A stretch of 64,000 nucleotides of DNA from assembly GCA_028554795.2 (NCBI GenBank), contig CM068827.1, positions 140,615,751 to 140,679,750 on the forward strand. The letters run 5' to 3'. Position 1 is the stretch's first letter. Every line of letters starts with the position of its first letter. The DNA comes from Sinohyriopsis cumingii. Taxonomy: Eukaryota; Mollusca; Bivalvia; Unionida; Unionidae. Below the pieces are notes generated by a model. The model saw only the letters and a program-made list of their open reading frames with translations. It did no database searches and was not told the DNA's origin. Position numbers and translations under genes: made by a program. Shown here in pieces: positions 1-13,135 of the stretch.

Positions 1-2150
1 GAAGACAACACAGGTTGTTTGACAAGGTGACGCCGGCTGTGATGACTAGACGTTCATTTGGGACGCTTGTTGAAGGCGCTGCTAGATAACGTTGGGCGCA
101 AGAACGGAGTAAAGGAAATCTGTCAGCATTGGTCTGCCACCATGACACTGGATCAATATCCCTCGGGATACAAGGCTCATTCAGAAATTTGTTCGATTGC
201 TTGTCGATAATAGTTGACGTACTGTTTTCTGGCTGGTTGATGCACGTTTGCATCGAACCCCATGACGTCCAGAAGTCATCAGATGCGCTCCTTTACTGGG
301 TAGATTTTCAGATTCCACTTAAATGCTGCTGCCAGTGAGTTTTGCATCTTGAGATTGACATAATGACACAGCTGTTACAATTTTCGCCTTATTCGCCTTA
401 ACTTCAATTGTTTGTACTTCAGGTAAGAAGTTCAGTTTGAAACGTGGATCTAAGCATGCAGAAAATACACAAAGTTCATCATCAAATATGCCCAAAACCA
501 TGTGCTTCAACGCTGTTATAATTTCTGCAACCGTCTTCCTGATTCCGTCATCATATTTCTCTCTGCAGATACAGCAAGATAGCTTGTATTGCTGGTAATA
601 CTATCGATCGACAAACAAGAATTTGTTCTGCTGATCTCATGATTCAGTTGTTCAAAGGGCTCCAGTAATGTCACAACTCAAGACATCAGATTCCATTGAC
701 TGGTCGTAAAATTCAGTTCTTTGCGGTCCTGATCGCCATCTTCTACACTGAACAACGAGATTGCACGTTTTGTTCTGTAAGACCATCTATCATAAAATTT
801 TGAATTCCAGCGAGTCGCAACAACATGACATAACTGATCTCCAGACAATCTCAGTTCTTTTATTTCATGGAGGCGAACAGTTGCTGTCGAAGAATGTTGA
901 AGAACAATTCTGCGGGCGGGAAACAATAAGCGCTGCTACAGATTCCTGACAGAGAATGGCATCGTGAATAACAAGCTGTAACGTTTCTGAAAAGTAGCTA
1001 ACATTTTTTAGGTTTGCTTTATTCGTGGCCTTTACCATATTTGCGTCATTATCACGAAATACAGCATGTACTTTCATTCAATTCTCCATTCGTTCAAGAT
1101 TTCTGTCAAAGCTTCAGCAAAACTCGATCCTTTGTGTTTTCCTGTAAATGTTCACAGTGAAGAAGTAGTTTTTCACTCAAAACTTTCATGAATACAATGT
1201 GCTGTAAGACTGATGAAAGATTCAGTGCAACGTTGAGCTCTCCGTGTATCAGTCGTCAGACGAATGAATTTCGCTTCATCAATCTGTGACTGGACACGAG
1301 CCCTGACGGTATTGTACATGTCAGGAATTATTTTCTCGGAAAAATATTTCCTGCTTGACATGATGTTTCTAGGCTCCAACAAACCAACCGGACTTGAAAC
1401 CGACATCTTCCACGATGGGATACGGCTGAATGTCTTCTGCCATAATTTTGCCCAAGGCAAGATGTATTTGTTTGCCTGAGCACCGTCTATTGCCCGTGTC
1501 TTTTTCTAGCCGCCATTTCAGTAAGCATCATCTGGATGTTTGCCTTAACTGACGATCTAGTTCCACCTGCAGATTTTGTATTTATCGCTGATCGCTCAGA
1601 TACAACTTTCTTGTATTCCTCTTCATGTTTGACAGGTTATTGTTGAGCGGAGATGTTGTAAACATCTTAGATGTAACACCACCGCGTGATATAACCGGTT
1701 TGCACAATGTACACATTGCTTTGCTGTCATCCTCCTCACACATTTTGGACTACGCATTTCCATAACGACGACGGTAGGCCCATTAAAATCTGTATTTCTT
1801 ATTGCGCACATTCACCACTGTTGAATGATTTTTTAAAAATCGAACAAAAATACACACATTTACATCTAATACAACCGTCACAGTGTGACCGCCACTCAGC
1901 AACGCATGCAGACGCTTAGACCCACACTCCTGGCTAATCCTGAATGAACCAGCAGCTTGTCTTCTGCCTAACCAGAAGAAGTAAGTAAACAAAGCTGATT
2001 ACAATGAGTCTGTTGTTCACGAAGGTTGACCTAATTGTAATATTCGTATTCGGCTGCAGCATTCTATCCGGCCGAATACAAATACCTCATTTAATTAACT
2101 GTTCGGGCCGAAACGAATAGGAAACGAATATTCGGTACAGGCCTATTAAG
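1..2150 (-). mobile_element. Decayed hAT-superfamily (ZBED-like) DNA transposon
   Basis: Minus-strand translation gives scattered pieces of a hAT transposase in the right order. A BED-finger-like AKQCVHCANR lies near 1710-1740. EPRNIMSSRKYFSEKIIPDM lies near 1310-1380, with a following LTTDT that matches the catalytic Asp region. RDNDANMVKATNKANLKNV is near 1000-1055, LQLVIHDAIL near 960-980, ATRWNSKFYD near 795-825, and the C-terminal dimerisation motif LDPRFKLNF near 435-460. The pieces lie in different frames with several stops, so the gene is dead. Beyond the N-terminus, 2040-2147 has the repeated CGAATA-type sequence common at hAT ends; a terminus is likely near 2147. The other end is outside the window. 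No host function is implied. Confidence 0.85.
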
Positions 2151-3910
2151 ATCATTACTAACGGAAATATATTTACCTGAATTTGAGGTAAATGATAAAG
2201 TCTTGATTCGGACCCTAGAAACTTCTAGAATGGAAGTTTCCAATAAGCGACCCAGTATTTCTAGAAAATGGTAACTGCGACCTAAGTTAAGTTGAGGGCT
2301 GAATAACATTGCTTTAACACCTTGAAGCAGAATCAGTCTTGCTGTGTTCAGTTTTTTCATTTGGGTGTATTTATTTATTCAAATTATTATTCACTTGAAT
2401 TACAAAGTAATCAATAATTTTCTTGGACGCAAAAATTTGTATCTGAAATTGTAGTGAATTCAGACAGGAACATTTTTGGATTATAGTATTGTGATGTATC
2501 AAAAGACTTAGCACATCATCAGACTCCAGGCCATTTGCACATTACCACGTTCGAGACTATAGGATACACGGTACTAACGATTTGGAAAAATGGGAACCAG
2601 CCTGGAAATGGGTGAACATAATCTAGAGTATATATGGGTTTGGCTGACCAGGGTTGTTTAATAATGTAGTTATGTTTTAGGAAAAAAATCTTTTGAGAGC
2701 TTATCCTAGTTGTAAGTGAAAAAAAAATAGAGACATTGTTTTATTGATGGAATTTCAGTCCTTTAACAGTCTTGAGTTTGGAACAATCATTACTAAAATT
2801 AGCACCTGACTCTTTGGTGCGGAATTGAAAGCACATATTTCAAACACATGTAGGTAGATAAAATGCCGCGGCTCATATACTTTCCTCTACACAGAAGCTG
2901 ACATCTAGGTTTCATCTATACTGATAAATATAGGTTTGGTCACGAGCACTCAAAAATTTTAAGTTATTGAATTTTTAATATCATGGTGTTTGCTTACGTT
3001 TACTATGGGAACTGAATTAGTATCGTGAGTCCTATAGACATCTACAGCAATTCAATGTCTCCACATATGCAAGTGCAATTAATTTTACTATAAGTGCATT
3101 AATACGGTTTTGTTTGTGGATAACAAGGAAAATTAATACCTTTTGCAAACCACAGAGTGACTTTAAGTGAGATATTAAACATATATTCAGATATATCAAC
3201 TGTTGCCAAGAAGGGGGAGGGGAAACAGTGTGTAGATTTGACTATGTTAGGTGGAGTGTTTTGCACTTTGGTTTATATCTAAGCAATACATATATACAAT
3301 TTACCATTTATAGAGTAATTACAGTAAGCAATATGATATTTCCTATTTGTTTTTTTGAAACATAATGCTTCAGATATGATCACGTAGGTCTCTTCCACCA
3401 TGCTTAATGGTGATGACCTCTCATGACTTTTCATTCCACTAATTTCTTTTAGTGAATGTTTTGAAAGTTCATATTTTGCATTTTAATGGACTTATGTCTA
3501 CCTTACTTTAGTTTTAAATTATGTCTTCTGAGAGGAAGTTTATGTAATTTTTGTAATTTAAATCTCTTTTTCTGTAATAATACATGTACATATAAATGGT
3601 CACCTTGACCTTTTACTCATTAATGACTTAATATGACATGGCTGGTAATATATTTCAGTATTAAAATTAAGAGCAAGAAATGGTGATATTAAAAAAGATG
3701 ATTCTTATTAGACAGCTTTATTTAAATATTTTTTTTCAGATTTTCTTAAATAAAGCTCAAATATTTAAATATTGCCTGAAATGTACCATTGCTCTTTAGG
3801 TGAACATGAACTTGCAATATAATTTAATATTCACTAATGTAATCTTTAATAAGCTGAACTATGCATATTGCTTACTATTCCTAGGGCTGCCAAAAAAAGC
3901 AAGGGTGTGT
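2151..3910. other. AT-rich spacer
   Basis: No gene seen. Part of 2560-2635 (GGAAAAATGGGAACCAGCC and flank) recurs at 4228-4275, so both are pieces of a dispersed repeat. The rest is AT-rich with stops in all frames. Confidence 0.6.
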
Positions 3911-4219
3911 GATTTGGATTTTTAATGTAGCTTTAACACTTTTTCAGTCATATCGCTATGATGTCTGCAGTATGACAGTTTATAGTGATGTCTAACACTG
4001 GGGCATCATGCTGCAGACAGGTAACATGCTGTCCCACCCAGTTACATTATCCAGACACCAGGCCGACCAGTCCCAACACTAACCTCTTAATGCTGAGCGC
4101 CAAGCGAGGCAGCTGTTAGTACCATTTTTGTAAGTCTTTGGTATGACTTGGCCAGAGATCAAACCCACGACCTCTTGCATTCGAGGCAGATGCTCTAACC
4201 ACTAGGCCACTGGAGCGGT
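3911..4219 (-). mobile_element. tRNA-derived SINE, family 1, copy A
   Basis: Read on the minus strand it starts with a tRNA-like head (box A TGGCCTAGTGGTTAGAGCA, box B GTGGGTTTGATCTC). The body contains GCTCAGCATTAAGAGGTTAG and the element ends in AAAGCTACATTAAAAATCC. Two more copies lie at 59142-59370 and 62557-62984. Such pol III-driven elements need a LINE partner for movement. The tRNA head is diverged, so this is not a working tRNA gene. Confidence 0.88.
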
Positions 4220-4307
4220 ACACACATGGTACTAATGACATGGAAAAATGGGAACCAGCCGGGAAATGGGCGAACATGCTACCATGTCCTGATCTACAAC
4301 CTTTTGA

Positions 4308-4373
4308 CCACAAAGTAAATGGGCCACAAAGTAAACGGGTCACAAAGTAAATGGGCCACAAAGTAAATGGGCT
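4308..4373. repeat. 16-bp tandem repeat, 4 copies
   Basis: CCACAAAGTAAATGGG repeats four times with one or two changes per copy. Confidence 0.85.
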
Positions 4374-4399
4374 TCTTCCCAACCCCAAATGCAACCTAT

Positions 4400-7300
4400 T
4401 TATAAAGTCTGTAAAATGTAGGAGGAAGATTTGGAGAATTTGAGGTATTATGCAGAAACCAAGTACAGAACAGACAAAAGTACAAATGGATGTAACAACC
4501 TAATATGATTAGTGTAATGGTATATGATGTGGAAGGGATGACAATAATACCAAGAATTCATATGCATTACAAAGGGCAATGAACGGAAACAACGTGTCAG
4601 ACTAATGATACAGCACTAGATAATCACTGTCAAAAAGAAAAATGAAAACCAAAGTTTGATATTTTTTAATTTTTTATTCATGTTATTTGTGTATTTTCTG
4701 AATGAATAATGTTATATTATTGTCAAATGTAACAACTTATATCAAAGAATTTAATGATGAAAACTGATCACAATAATTTCTCACCTATCAAAAGACCTAC
4801 ATTCCATCATTATGTCCCCTGTATATGGTTTGATACAAGTCCAAGTATATAATATTTTGTGTCAAATATATATCTGTTAACTCACACATGTACATCATAT
4901 TTACAGTTTTACAACAATAAAACCTTGAAGAAAATATTATTTTGTGGAAAAAAGCACATTGGTGTGTTAATAAAACGAGACATATTAACATTTATTCTAT
5001 CAAAACTGTATTGTATACTGGCATACAACCCATCATGCTATATGCCAACACTTTTTACATGAATATCTACTACTGTAGGATTTGTGGCAAATCAGCACAT
5101 TACTGGCTATATACTGCCAATATATTTTTTTACTGAATAATGTGAAATGATGAATTTTCGCTGCAACGTACAGGACAATTATACAGATGCATGTATCTGT
5201 CTCCTACAAAATCCATCCTCCCATACTCTTTTGCCACATATTACAGACCAGTCCTATATTTAAAACTAAGACCAAAAACAATAGGTGACTGAATCAAGAA
5301 TGCACCCCTCAAAAACCTAGTTCGATTCCAAAGAATCTAGCACTATCAAAGAAAACACTCCATCTTCTTTCACACAAGACAATAATTTCATAATACAAGA
5401 CCTGCTTTGGCATTTAAAGTATAACAATCAAATGATTAGTCTTATTTTCATGTCGATCCTGCAAAAACACCCTTCACATGGCCATTGGAAATGACCATCA
5501 TAGTCTAAATGTTCAATTTAGGCACATGCATAATAACATTTAGTATATAAATAGAAGTATTACATTAATGGTGGATACAAAATATTATTCTGCTAAATGC
5601 TTAAAACAAGATTTACTCCAATGCATCAAATAAAATAACTGCCTTCATGGATTTCTGTCTGGATTCATAAAAATGCCAAAATAATTATTTAGATAACATT
5701 AAAGAAACCAGGCCACAACAAAGTTTAAAATAAATTAACCTATGACCTTTGTAGTTAACTTCCTTAAGTTCACATAACAGCTAAGGTCAGAGTAAATAAC
5801 AGGAAATGAAAATATAATTAGAAACATTATAAACTCGTATGATTTTTGTCCTCACTTTGTTACAATAATATCTGCAGGAAATGCCATGAAAAGAGGTATT
5901 ACCAATTCTTACTGGAAATGCCATAATAAAGGTATTACCAATTCTTACAGGAAATGTCATGAAAAAAGTATTATCAACTTCGTACAACATATCATTTTAT
6001 CTTTTAACCTCTGTTGTGTTAGTCTAACAAAAACTCCCAATAAATTATGAATTACAATTTCTTTCTGTCCAAAAAAATCATCATGGACATTATTTCAAAC
6101 TAAATCAAAATGATGAAATGGTCAGGTGATAAATGTATTAAGTACATGTTTTCAAGTTAAAAAACTTCTGCTCAGCAATCAAATTAATTTCAAAATGTGA
6201 TACTAAAAGTAAGACTAGCAATGTACATTTTGCAATTCATCTACCACTTAATACTCTTTCAAGTTTATCAATTATGCGGCTGTCATTCTAATTTCTCTTG
6301 TTATCGATAAGGGTGATATAAACATTCCATTCCATTTAACATCAAATGACCAATCCAGGACATATGAAAGTTAATATCATTTTAGAAATTCTTTATTTAG
6401 ACTACAATTCAAAATGATATTAAATTGCATTAAGTAATAGCAGAAAATAATACAGAGTTTTCAGGGGAATTTTTATTAAAAATTCTTTCAGTTGTTGGTT
6501 TAGTTTCACTTTCTGTTCTCATCAATAACAGACATAAATAAAGATGACCTCTATCTTTCCCATCAAAGCCCTAACATAGTAAAAAAAAAAACAGTGACAC
6601 TTAAAAAATTTTGGACACAAAAATCAACAAAATCATCTTTATGTCCTCAAGGTGAGGAGCTTAACCTACATAAAATAAATCTCAGAACATTTTAGAAAAT
6701 TTCCAAGTGAAAATGTACATTAAAAAAATGGATTTCCAAATGTTTTAATTTTTTTTTGGGGGGGGGGGGGGTCATGACTTCCAATGACCATAATGGCCAG
6801 ATGAAACATGGACTTCATGAATGAATTCCAGTGTGAACACTCATGTACTAATCATTTTAAGATAACCATTATATTTTTTGTTTTTCAGACAATTAAGGCA
6901 AAATAATGAAACCTTTTTGATGCAATTCAAAAACAGAAAAATGTGGGGGGAAAATTCTTATGCTAAAATAAAATCTTTGACATTTAAAACATCTTGTGGA
7001 ATTTAGTCAACTATTGCACAAATTTAAAACATGGCACAAGACTTACAGAACAAGAGACTTGCCATATTTACCAGCTTTGAAGTCAGGTCTAACAGAAGAA
7101 GAAAAAAACAAAGACCCAGTTCTGCTGTCACAAATTTTTAGTTATTGAATATCGACTAGTTCCAGATCAGCCAGCACATTATGCAACAGCATATCTAGGT
7201 GTATGCGGTGTGCAACTAAATCCGACTTATAAGCAAGAACATGCGGAAACAAAATACAGCATAACTCTAATAACTAATGCTACCCTTTTCCATTTGATTA

Positions 7301-7759
7301 TCATCATTTGCTTAATCTACCTTTCAGTATAGTCAATGTACGTCAATGTAACCTAACTATATCATTATGACATCACACATAAAAACCAACCCTAAAGGTA
7401 TAATCGGATTCATTGTGGGGTGGGGAGTTAATTACACCAGTGTGATTTGATTGAACCATTAAATCACAATACATATCAAGTTTGGTGTGTTCAAAAAGCT
7501 GAAAAAATGTGCATGCCTGATTTTGTATTCTGAATATTGATTGCTACACAAAAGTAAGGTGAAATTCTGGTAGAATCTATTACCCTGTTACTGACAGATA
7601 AACTCGTAAATGTGGAACAGCACCTTTGGCTTCTAAGTCCATGAAGAAACTAATATTTCCTACACTAGTGTTATGCAACAGGAATTTGCCATATATTTCA
7701 ATATCAAGTTATGAAAATAAGAAAAGTTATCATATTTACTTAAACTTTACAACAGAAAA
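4400..7759. other. AT-rich non-coding stretch
   Basis: No gene or transposon recognised. It contains a 36-37-bp unit repeated about three times at 5877-5985 (GGAAATGCCATGA...TATTACCAATTC), a G14 run at 6758-6771, and near 7150-7235 a weak copy of the double-hairpin MITE (CAGATCAGCCAGCACATTAT). It could be very distal 3' UTR of Mitf or intergenic. Confidence 0.5.
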
Positions 7760-8008
7760 GGGGCCCCAAGTGGCCAAGTGGTCCAAAGCGCTCTCTGTTA
7801 CGGATCGCTGCCATCTCACCTCTGTCTGTGCCGGTTCGAGTCTTGGATTCAGCCAATGTGGGTATGTGAGAAAGCTTGCCAGTAGCTTCTTGTGGGTCGG
7901 TGGTTCTTTCCTGGTTTTTCACATGTTCTTCCTCCACCATTAATACTGGCCGCCATGTATAGCCTATCATGTGCTGAAAAATGGTGTTAAACCCTACAAC
8001 AACAACAG
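7760..8008 (+). mobile_element. tRNA-derived SINE, family 2, copy A
   Basis: Starts GGGGCCCCAAGTGGCCAAGT with a leucine/serine-type tRNA head and box B GGTTCGAGTC. The body contains GAAAGCTTGCCAGTAGCTTC and TGGGTCGGTGGT. It ends ACTGGCCGCCATGTATAGCC, then a GTTAAACCC tail followed by an ACA-rich simple repeat. The tail style (GGCGTTAAAC-like) is common in molluscan SINEs. Copy B is at 60559-60790. Confidence 0.85.
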
Positions 8009-8579
8009 AAAAAATCCCCAAAACAACAGTCATAGTAGAGTCAAAACACACAGTCAGCTGTAGCATGGCTGCATTAAACTATAAGAACCATTTGGATGAA
8101 GGTAATTATTGCAAAACATCACGAGGTATCATCCATCAAGAGCGTTGGGCCATTGTTGTTAATGCACATTGCTTTGCCCCAGTTTTTACATCAATGACAT
8201 CATTATGCAGTAGGACCTCCATACACAACACAGTCCTGATGTTAAAATTGCACACCAAATTCAAACATTTCATGATGTTAAATAACTTGGACAATACTTT
8301 ACTAAAATTTCCTACACACAACTCTCTATTTAACAACTACAAGAAAGCACAGTATCAGATTATAAACAAACATAAATATTAAATTACTTCTAGAACTTTA
8401 ACATCCTCTAAAAACTATCATTTTATGGAAACACTTTGCATTTTGAGTCTGAGATAAAAGTCTCTTTTTCTTACTCAAATTACTGGATTAAGAGGATAAA
8501 ATTTGATTGTTTCTTTAAAGTTCCTCCAAGTTAACTTTAAACCAAAGAATGTAGACCCTCCTCATGCTTTCCTTTCTTC

Positions 8580-8735
8580 ACCTTTCTTTTTCATTGGCAA
8601 CATCTGCTTTTTCATTGGCAACATTTGCTTTTTCATTGCTTTTTCATTGGCAACATTTGCTTTTTCATTGGCAACATTTGCTTTTTCATTGGCAACATTT
8701 GCTTTTTCATTGCTTTTTCATTGGCAACATTTGCC
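8580..8735. repeat. Minisatellite, about 21-bp unit
   Basis: Unit close to CTTTTTCATTGGCAACATTTG, about seven copies, two of them joined to a short CTTTTTCATTG partial unit. The open frames across it are a product of the repeat. Confidence 0.88.
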
Positions 8736-10814
8736 ATATGCAAACGGCACTGGTTAAACCTTCTGTGTCAATAAATGGAGAAAGCTTAAACTGATAAATA
8801 CATAACAATACACTCTCTAAATCTTGCCTGAATACAAATGTGGTGATGATATCCTTTTACATAACTGAAAAATCAGTAGGATATTTAAATGATGGTGTCA
8901 TTTTACAACACAGAATGATAATAATGCCTTGCCAAGTATGTCTTTCTATGAAAACTCTCCTTATAAGGAGGCAAATGAGAAATTAAAGATTACAATCATT
9001 TTACTACACGGCCATAGATGATGTGTATGTAAATAACAAAGTAACAAAAGATAGGTATTTCAGATACGTAACATTTGAAAATCTGAAAACATCACAGCCT
9101 GCATTGACCAATAATGAGGACCAATAATAATGTTTCACTCTCACAAACTTATCTGATCAAAAAATTATGCATCAATTCTAGAAGAGAAAAGAGTATTTGA
9201 ATTTTAATAGAACCTTCCATTAAAATTAGCACAAACACTTGGTTTGTCTTTGTTTTATTGAATACTGACATGAAAATCTTACGTCTGACTCTCATTTCCC
9301 TCCTGTTAGGGATTTTGTTCTTTGATGGCTTTGGAAAATTAAATTTCATGATGTGCCACATATTTATAAATGAACATCGTCATAAATAATATATTATCTT
9401 CAATTTTTTTTAAGTACAACAAACATTACCAAAAGAAGATTTGTAAAAAAGATTGGTTTATCTGATACCACTTAGAAATAAAAAACAAATCAAACTATCA
9501 TTACCCGAATGTCAATTCAGAAAATAATGCAAGTTTCAATAGCAAACAAGACTGACGTTTGAAAATATGTGCTGTGTCAGTGGCTAAATTGCCCCATCAC
9601 CTTGATTTTGTGATTAATTTTGTAATGCTACAGTTGATGGTTTGACTTTTTGGTTTTAAGTTCTTTTTGTATTTCTGAAGTTACAATAACAAGTTTAATA
9701 TAAAAGTGACACGGAACATTAGACATCTTTGAGCTTTTCTAAGAAAAACAGAACTGAATATACAAAGATTCTTTGATATCATGGGAAAGCTGACATAAAA
9801 GAGCAGAGACTCCATCCAAATTTCAGCACTTTGTAAGATTAACATTACTGAAGCAAAAAACACCAACTTCATGAAACAAGTCGTGAATGGACAGCAATGC
9901 TTAGTCTTATCTAAGGGTTTAAACTTCGACAGCTATGCCAACAAATAATCAGTTTGCATCTCATCTCAGTATAGAGCAGCTGTAAAGCATACTCTGCAAC
10001 ATCAGGGTCTATTAGTTAAAACAAAAATTTCTAAATGACAGCTTCTAAATAATTTCGAGGAATCTGTGTGTACATGTGTTTTGTGTTAATGATGGAAAAG
10101 AGAGAATATGTTATGACAGCCTTTACTTTTGACAGTTTTTACTTATAGAACTGAATGCAAACTTTCTAAACCAAATTTGACATTGATGTCCACTGCAAAC
10201 TTATCTAAACCAAATTTGACATTGATAACCACTGTATTTTTCAACATTATTAAGTATTTACATCATGCCCATTCATACAACAATTCATGAACAGGTGTTA
10301 ATCTTTTCCAAAATGTGAAGTTGTGGGGGGCAAGGCTGCTTGAGTGGAAAAGACACTTTCTTGTACAAATTTCTGAGTAATTTGAATGTTATTGTTTTGC
10401 TTGCCAAAAAATGCTATCCACACTCTCAGCCTTCGAGCTTTTAATACAAGAAACATTTGGGATGGTAACATTCCAATGAATTTAAAACCCTAGTAAAACA
10501 AATCCGATCCAAGGCCACCTGAAGATTAGTAGTCTAAATGGTGATGAATTGCTTTAAATAAAATTTGGCAGGAAAAAAAAATTTGCTTGTGTACAACATG
10601 TCCTAAAAACTGTAAACATTTTCAACCCAGGACCCATATTTCCAAACATTTTGAGTAAGAAATCAAACTCATAGTTATTTTAAATATATTACTTGAAACC
10701 CAATATTTTAGGGACTTTATATTTTGTATCTTTATCTCTTATTTTATAATTCTTTCAAAGGATTGTAACATTTTTATCTTTTACATACCTTTCTAAAAAT
10801 GTAATATTTTACCG

Positions 10815-11030
10815 TTTATTCTGTAGTACTAAATGTTTACATTACATGCATTTGGAAAGGTTTAACATACTTTGCAATTTGTTATATTTACAGTTCAGAA
10901 CTTTAAATTAGCACTTTGTAGCCGGCACTGTGCTGACATGCCTTTAAAACATATACATACGTTATCACAAAACTAGAACAAGAGAACTATCAGGGCTTTC
11001 ATAACGTCTGTGCACAAGCCTCATTTTATT
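10815..11030 (-). terminator. Mitf: Possible polyadenylation signals of Mitf
   Basis: The first AATAAA hexamers I noticed on the minus strand after the stop codon are at 11030-11025 and 10820-10815, implying a 3' UTR of about 1.8-2.1 kb. The sequence is AT-rich and more hexamers occur further down, so the true site is uncertain. Confidence 0.25.
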
Positions 11031-11684
11031 AATGCAGTTTTCCAAGTACCATCTTAATTTGGGGTTTAGAGATTTTGTTTCATCCTCAGAATGCTTTGAA
11101 AATACGGGACCCAATCTGCATGTACTGTCCAACTGCTGATGCCATCATATGACCAATGCATTATTCATGTTAAAAGCCCATGTAACAATTATAACACTCC
11201 ATGATGTCACAAATAATGTCATAATGTCATATAAGGCAAAGATATGGAATACATCTCATATTCATTTCACTACACTTTTCTCTAGTTTCATCCAGTAAAA
11301 TCAATATTATATTTGTGATTATTCCAAATAATACTGATCAAATCTTTCATAAATTATTGCAATATTTTCCTTATCAAGGTTTGCCATAGATTATTATTCA
11401 TCTTGTTAATATATTTCATTGGAAAACGATCACTCATGTAAGATTCTCTGTAAACAGAGTATTAAAATAAAAAGAGATCTGATATTGCCAGCACAGCTGA
11501 CAGCTTGACTTTAACATATTTCTTGAGCATCTTCAAGTACAGCGGTAGGCTAAATCACTCAGCTTCCCGGACTTTCATTAATCTGCACTGATAACATTTA
11601 TACTCAGACTAGTCATTCTTTTTCCTAATACAAGTTAATTACAAGTTTTATCAAAATATGTTTAAAAATACAGTCCGACAAAGA

Positions 11685-12460
11685 GGTAACAAGCTCAAGC
11701 CAAGCTAATATAAGATCACTTCAATGTCTGTTAATGTCCCTTAATGTCTAACATCACAAAGATCTTGAGGAAATAAGGTAATTCTGAAAATACCAGTTCC
11801 TAAATAAAACCTTGAGAGCAGTAACAAGCTTGGTTTACCAGATTGCTAACAAGCTTGGTCCACCATGAGCAATTTCAGCTCATCAACATACAAAGATGTT
11901 GTTCAGAATCAAACTCAACCTACATCTGAATGATACAAGAGAACATACAAAATCTAATTAAAACTGGTTCATAATGAAAGTCGAGCAATCTGATACAAGA
12001 TCACCTCATTCATATAAATGGACCTCAAATTCTTACAATATAAGAATAGAAAACAACTCTAACCAAATTCTGTTCACAAATAAAGTCTTTCAAGTAAAAA
12101 TAAGCTAAGTCAATCAGATACAAGATCATCTCAATCAGATATAAGATCATCTCTTTACTAAGTGTGTTCATCCCTCGTATTCAACATAATCTGAGATAAT
12201 GATGTTTTAAACATGTATTCCTGGTGTGATTAAAGATGTATTATACAGCTGCCAGAGCAGTAACAAACTCAACCAATCAGATAAAAGATCACTTCATTAA
12301 TATGCATGAATGTCACTCATATTCAAATTTATCCAAGATATTGACAACAGAAACTTACATTCAAAGTTTGATCAAATATGGCCTCCAGATTGGTAGCAGG
12401 CTAAGCCAATCAGCTGCAAGATCACCTCATTAATATGTCTAGATCATGCTCATATTCAGA
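11685..12460. repeat. Degenerate tandem repeats with a recurring ATCACCTCATTAATATG motif
   Basis: A motif close to AACAAGCTCAGCCAATCAGA followed by TACAAGATCACCTCATTAAT recurs near 11690, 11820, 11990, 12110, 12255 and 12390, spaced roughly 100-150 bases with variable filler. It is old and diverged. It lies in the presumed Mitf 3' UTR. Confidence 0.5.
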
Positions 12461-12572
12461 CTCAGCCATGATACTGATACTGACATAAACTCCAATTCCA
12501 AATTATACGGCCTCCAGATTGCTAACAGATGCACAGTGGATTACTGATGACTGCTGGGCCATACCATGAACT

Positions 12573-12664
12573 TATCTGGCCTTATGGCCAGGTGTGCTAA
12601 AAACTTGTACAAGTAGAATATCTGGCCTTATGGCCAGGTATGCTAAGAACTTGTACAAGTAGAA
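12573..12664 (-). repeat. Duplicated 46-bp hairpin unit in the Mitf 3' UTR
   Basis: Two copies of a 46-base unit beginning at 12573 and 12619. Each holds the perfect inverted repeat CTGGCC-TTAT-GGCCAG and the palindrome CTTGTACAAG. They start about 200 bases after the Mitf stop codon, so they are expected in its 3' UTR. The copies differ at only about two positions, so the duplication is recent or under constraint. Confidence 0.7.
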
Positions 12665-12865
12665 TGAGAGGCAAATGCAGCCAGTTCTGCATTATTTGCC
12701 TCAATATGAAAGAGGATGGTTTTTAAATGCTGTTGAAGAATGAGTGAAGAATGACTAAACTGTTCATGCAAAATAATCTTATTCTGGAATGATGAATTAT
12801 CATGATACATGAATTTACAAAAATGGATGAGTGGTGAATGGATGGAGGAAAAAGTGACAACCATC

Positions 12866-13135
12866 TCACAATCCATCTATTTGATCTTCATCCATATCTG
12901 GGAGATCAGACATCAGTGGATCGGAGGATAACGGAGAGCTGTCATCCATAAAGTCATCAAAACTCATATTACTGGTGCTGTGACCTGGGGTTAACAAGCA
13001 AGGATCTCTCATTTCTTCCTGCTTGATAACTGGCTGGCTGACTGTTAATATGTCTGGTTGAACCATGGTTGTGAGTGCTGTGTTATTTTCTTCTCCAATC
13101 GAAAATCCCTGGGCTTTAAGTACAAGCTCAAGTTG
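12866..13135 (-). CDS. Mitf: Mitf exon 8 (end of zipper, C-terminal region, stop)
   Basis: Encodes 89 residues plus TGA. It starts [12 protein letters not shown] (vertebrate ELEMQARAHGLS), then [11 protein letters not shown], matching the sumoylation site IKQEP of MITF, then [20 protein letters not shown], which aligns with [22 protein letters not shown]. The end (DEDQIDGL) is acidic. The vertebrate Ser/Arg-rich tail (SRRSSMSMEE) has no counterpart. Acceptor TTTCACAG|CAA. The second intron-side neighbour, intron 7, is about 760 bp. Confidence 0.96.
   Translation of the reverse strand, partial: QLELVLKAQGFSIGEENNTALTTMVQPDILTVSQPVIKQEEMRDPCLLTPGHSTSNMSFDDFMDDSSPLSSDPLMSDLPDMDEDQIDGL

Larger units (their letters stand above)
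8009..11684. other. AT-rich non-coding stretch, possible distal 3' UTR
   Basis: No gene seen. It contains the 21-bp array at 8580-8735 (listed separately) and a direct duplication of about 40 bp at 10155-10235 (AACCAAATTTGACATTGAT twice). Confidence 0.5.

Noticed and set aside
7626-8066. Overlapping open frames of about 105 codons on both strands
   Set aside because: They cover SINE family 2 copy A and are read through its body.
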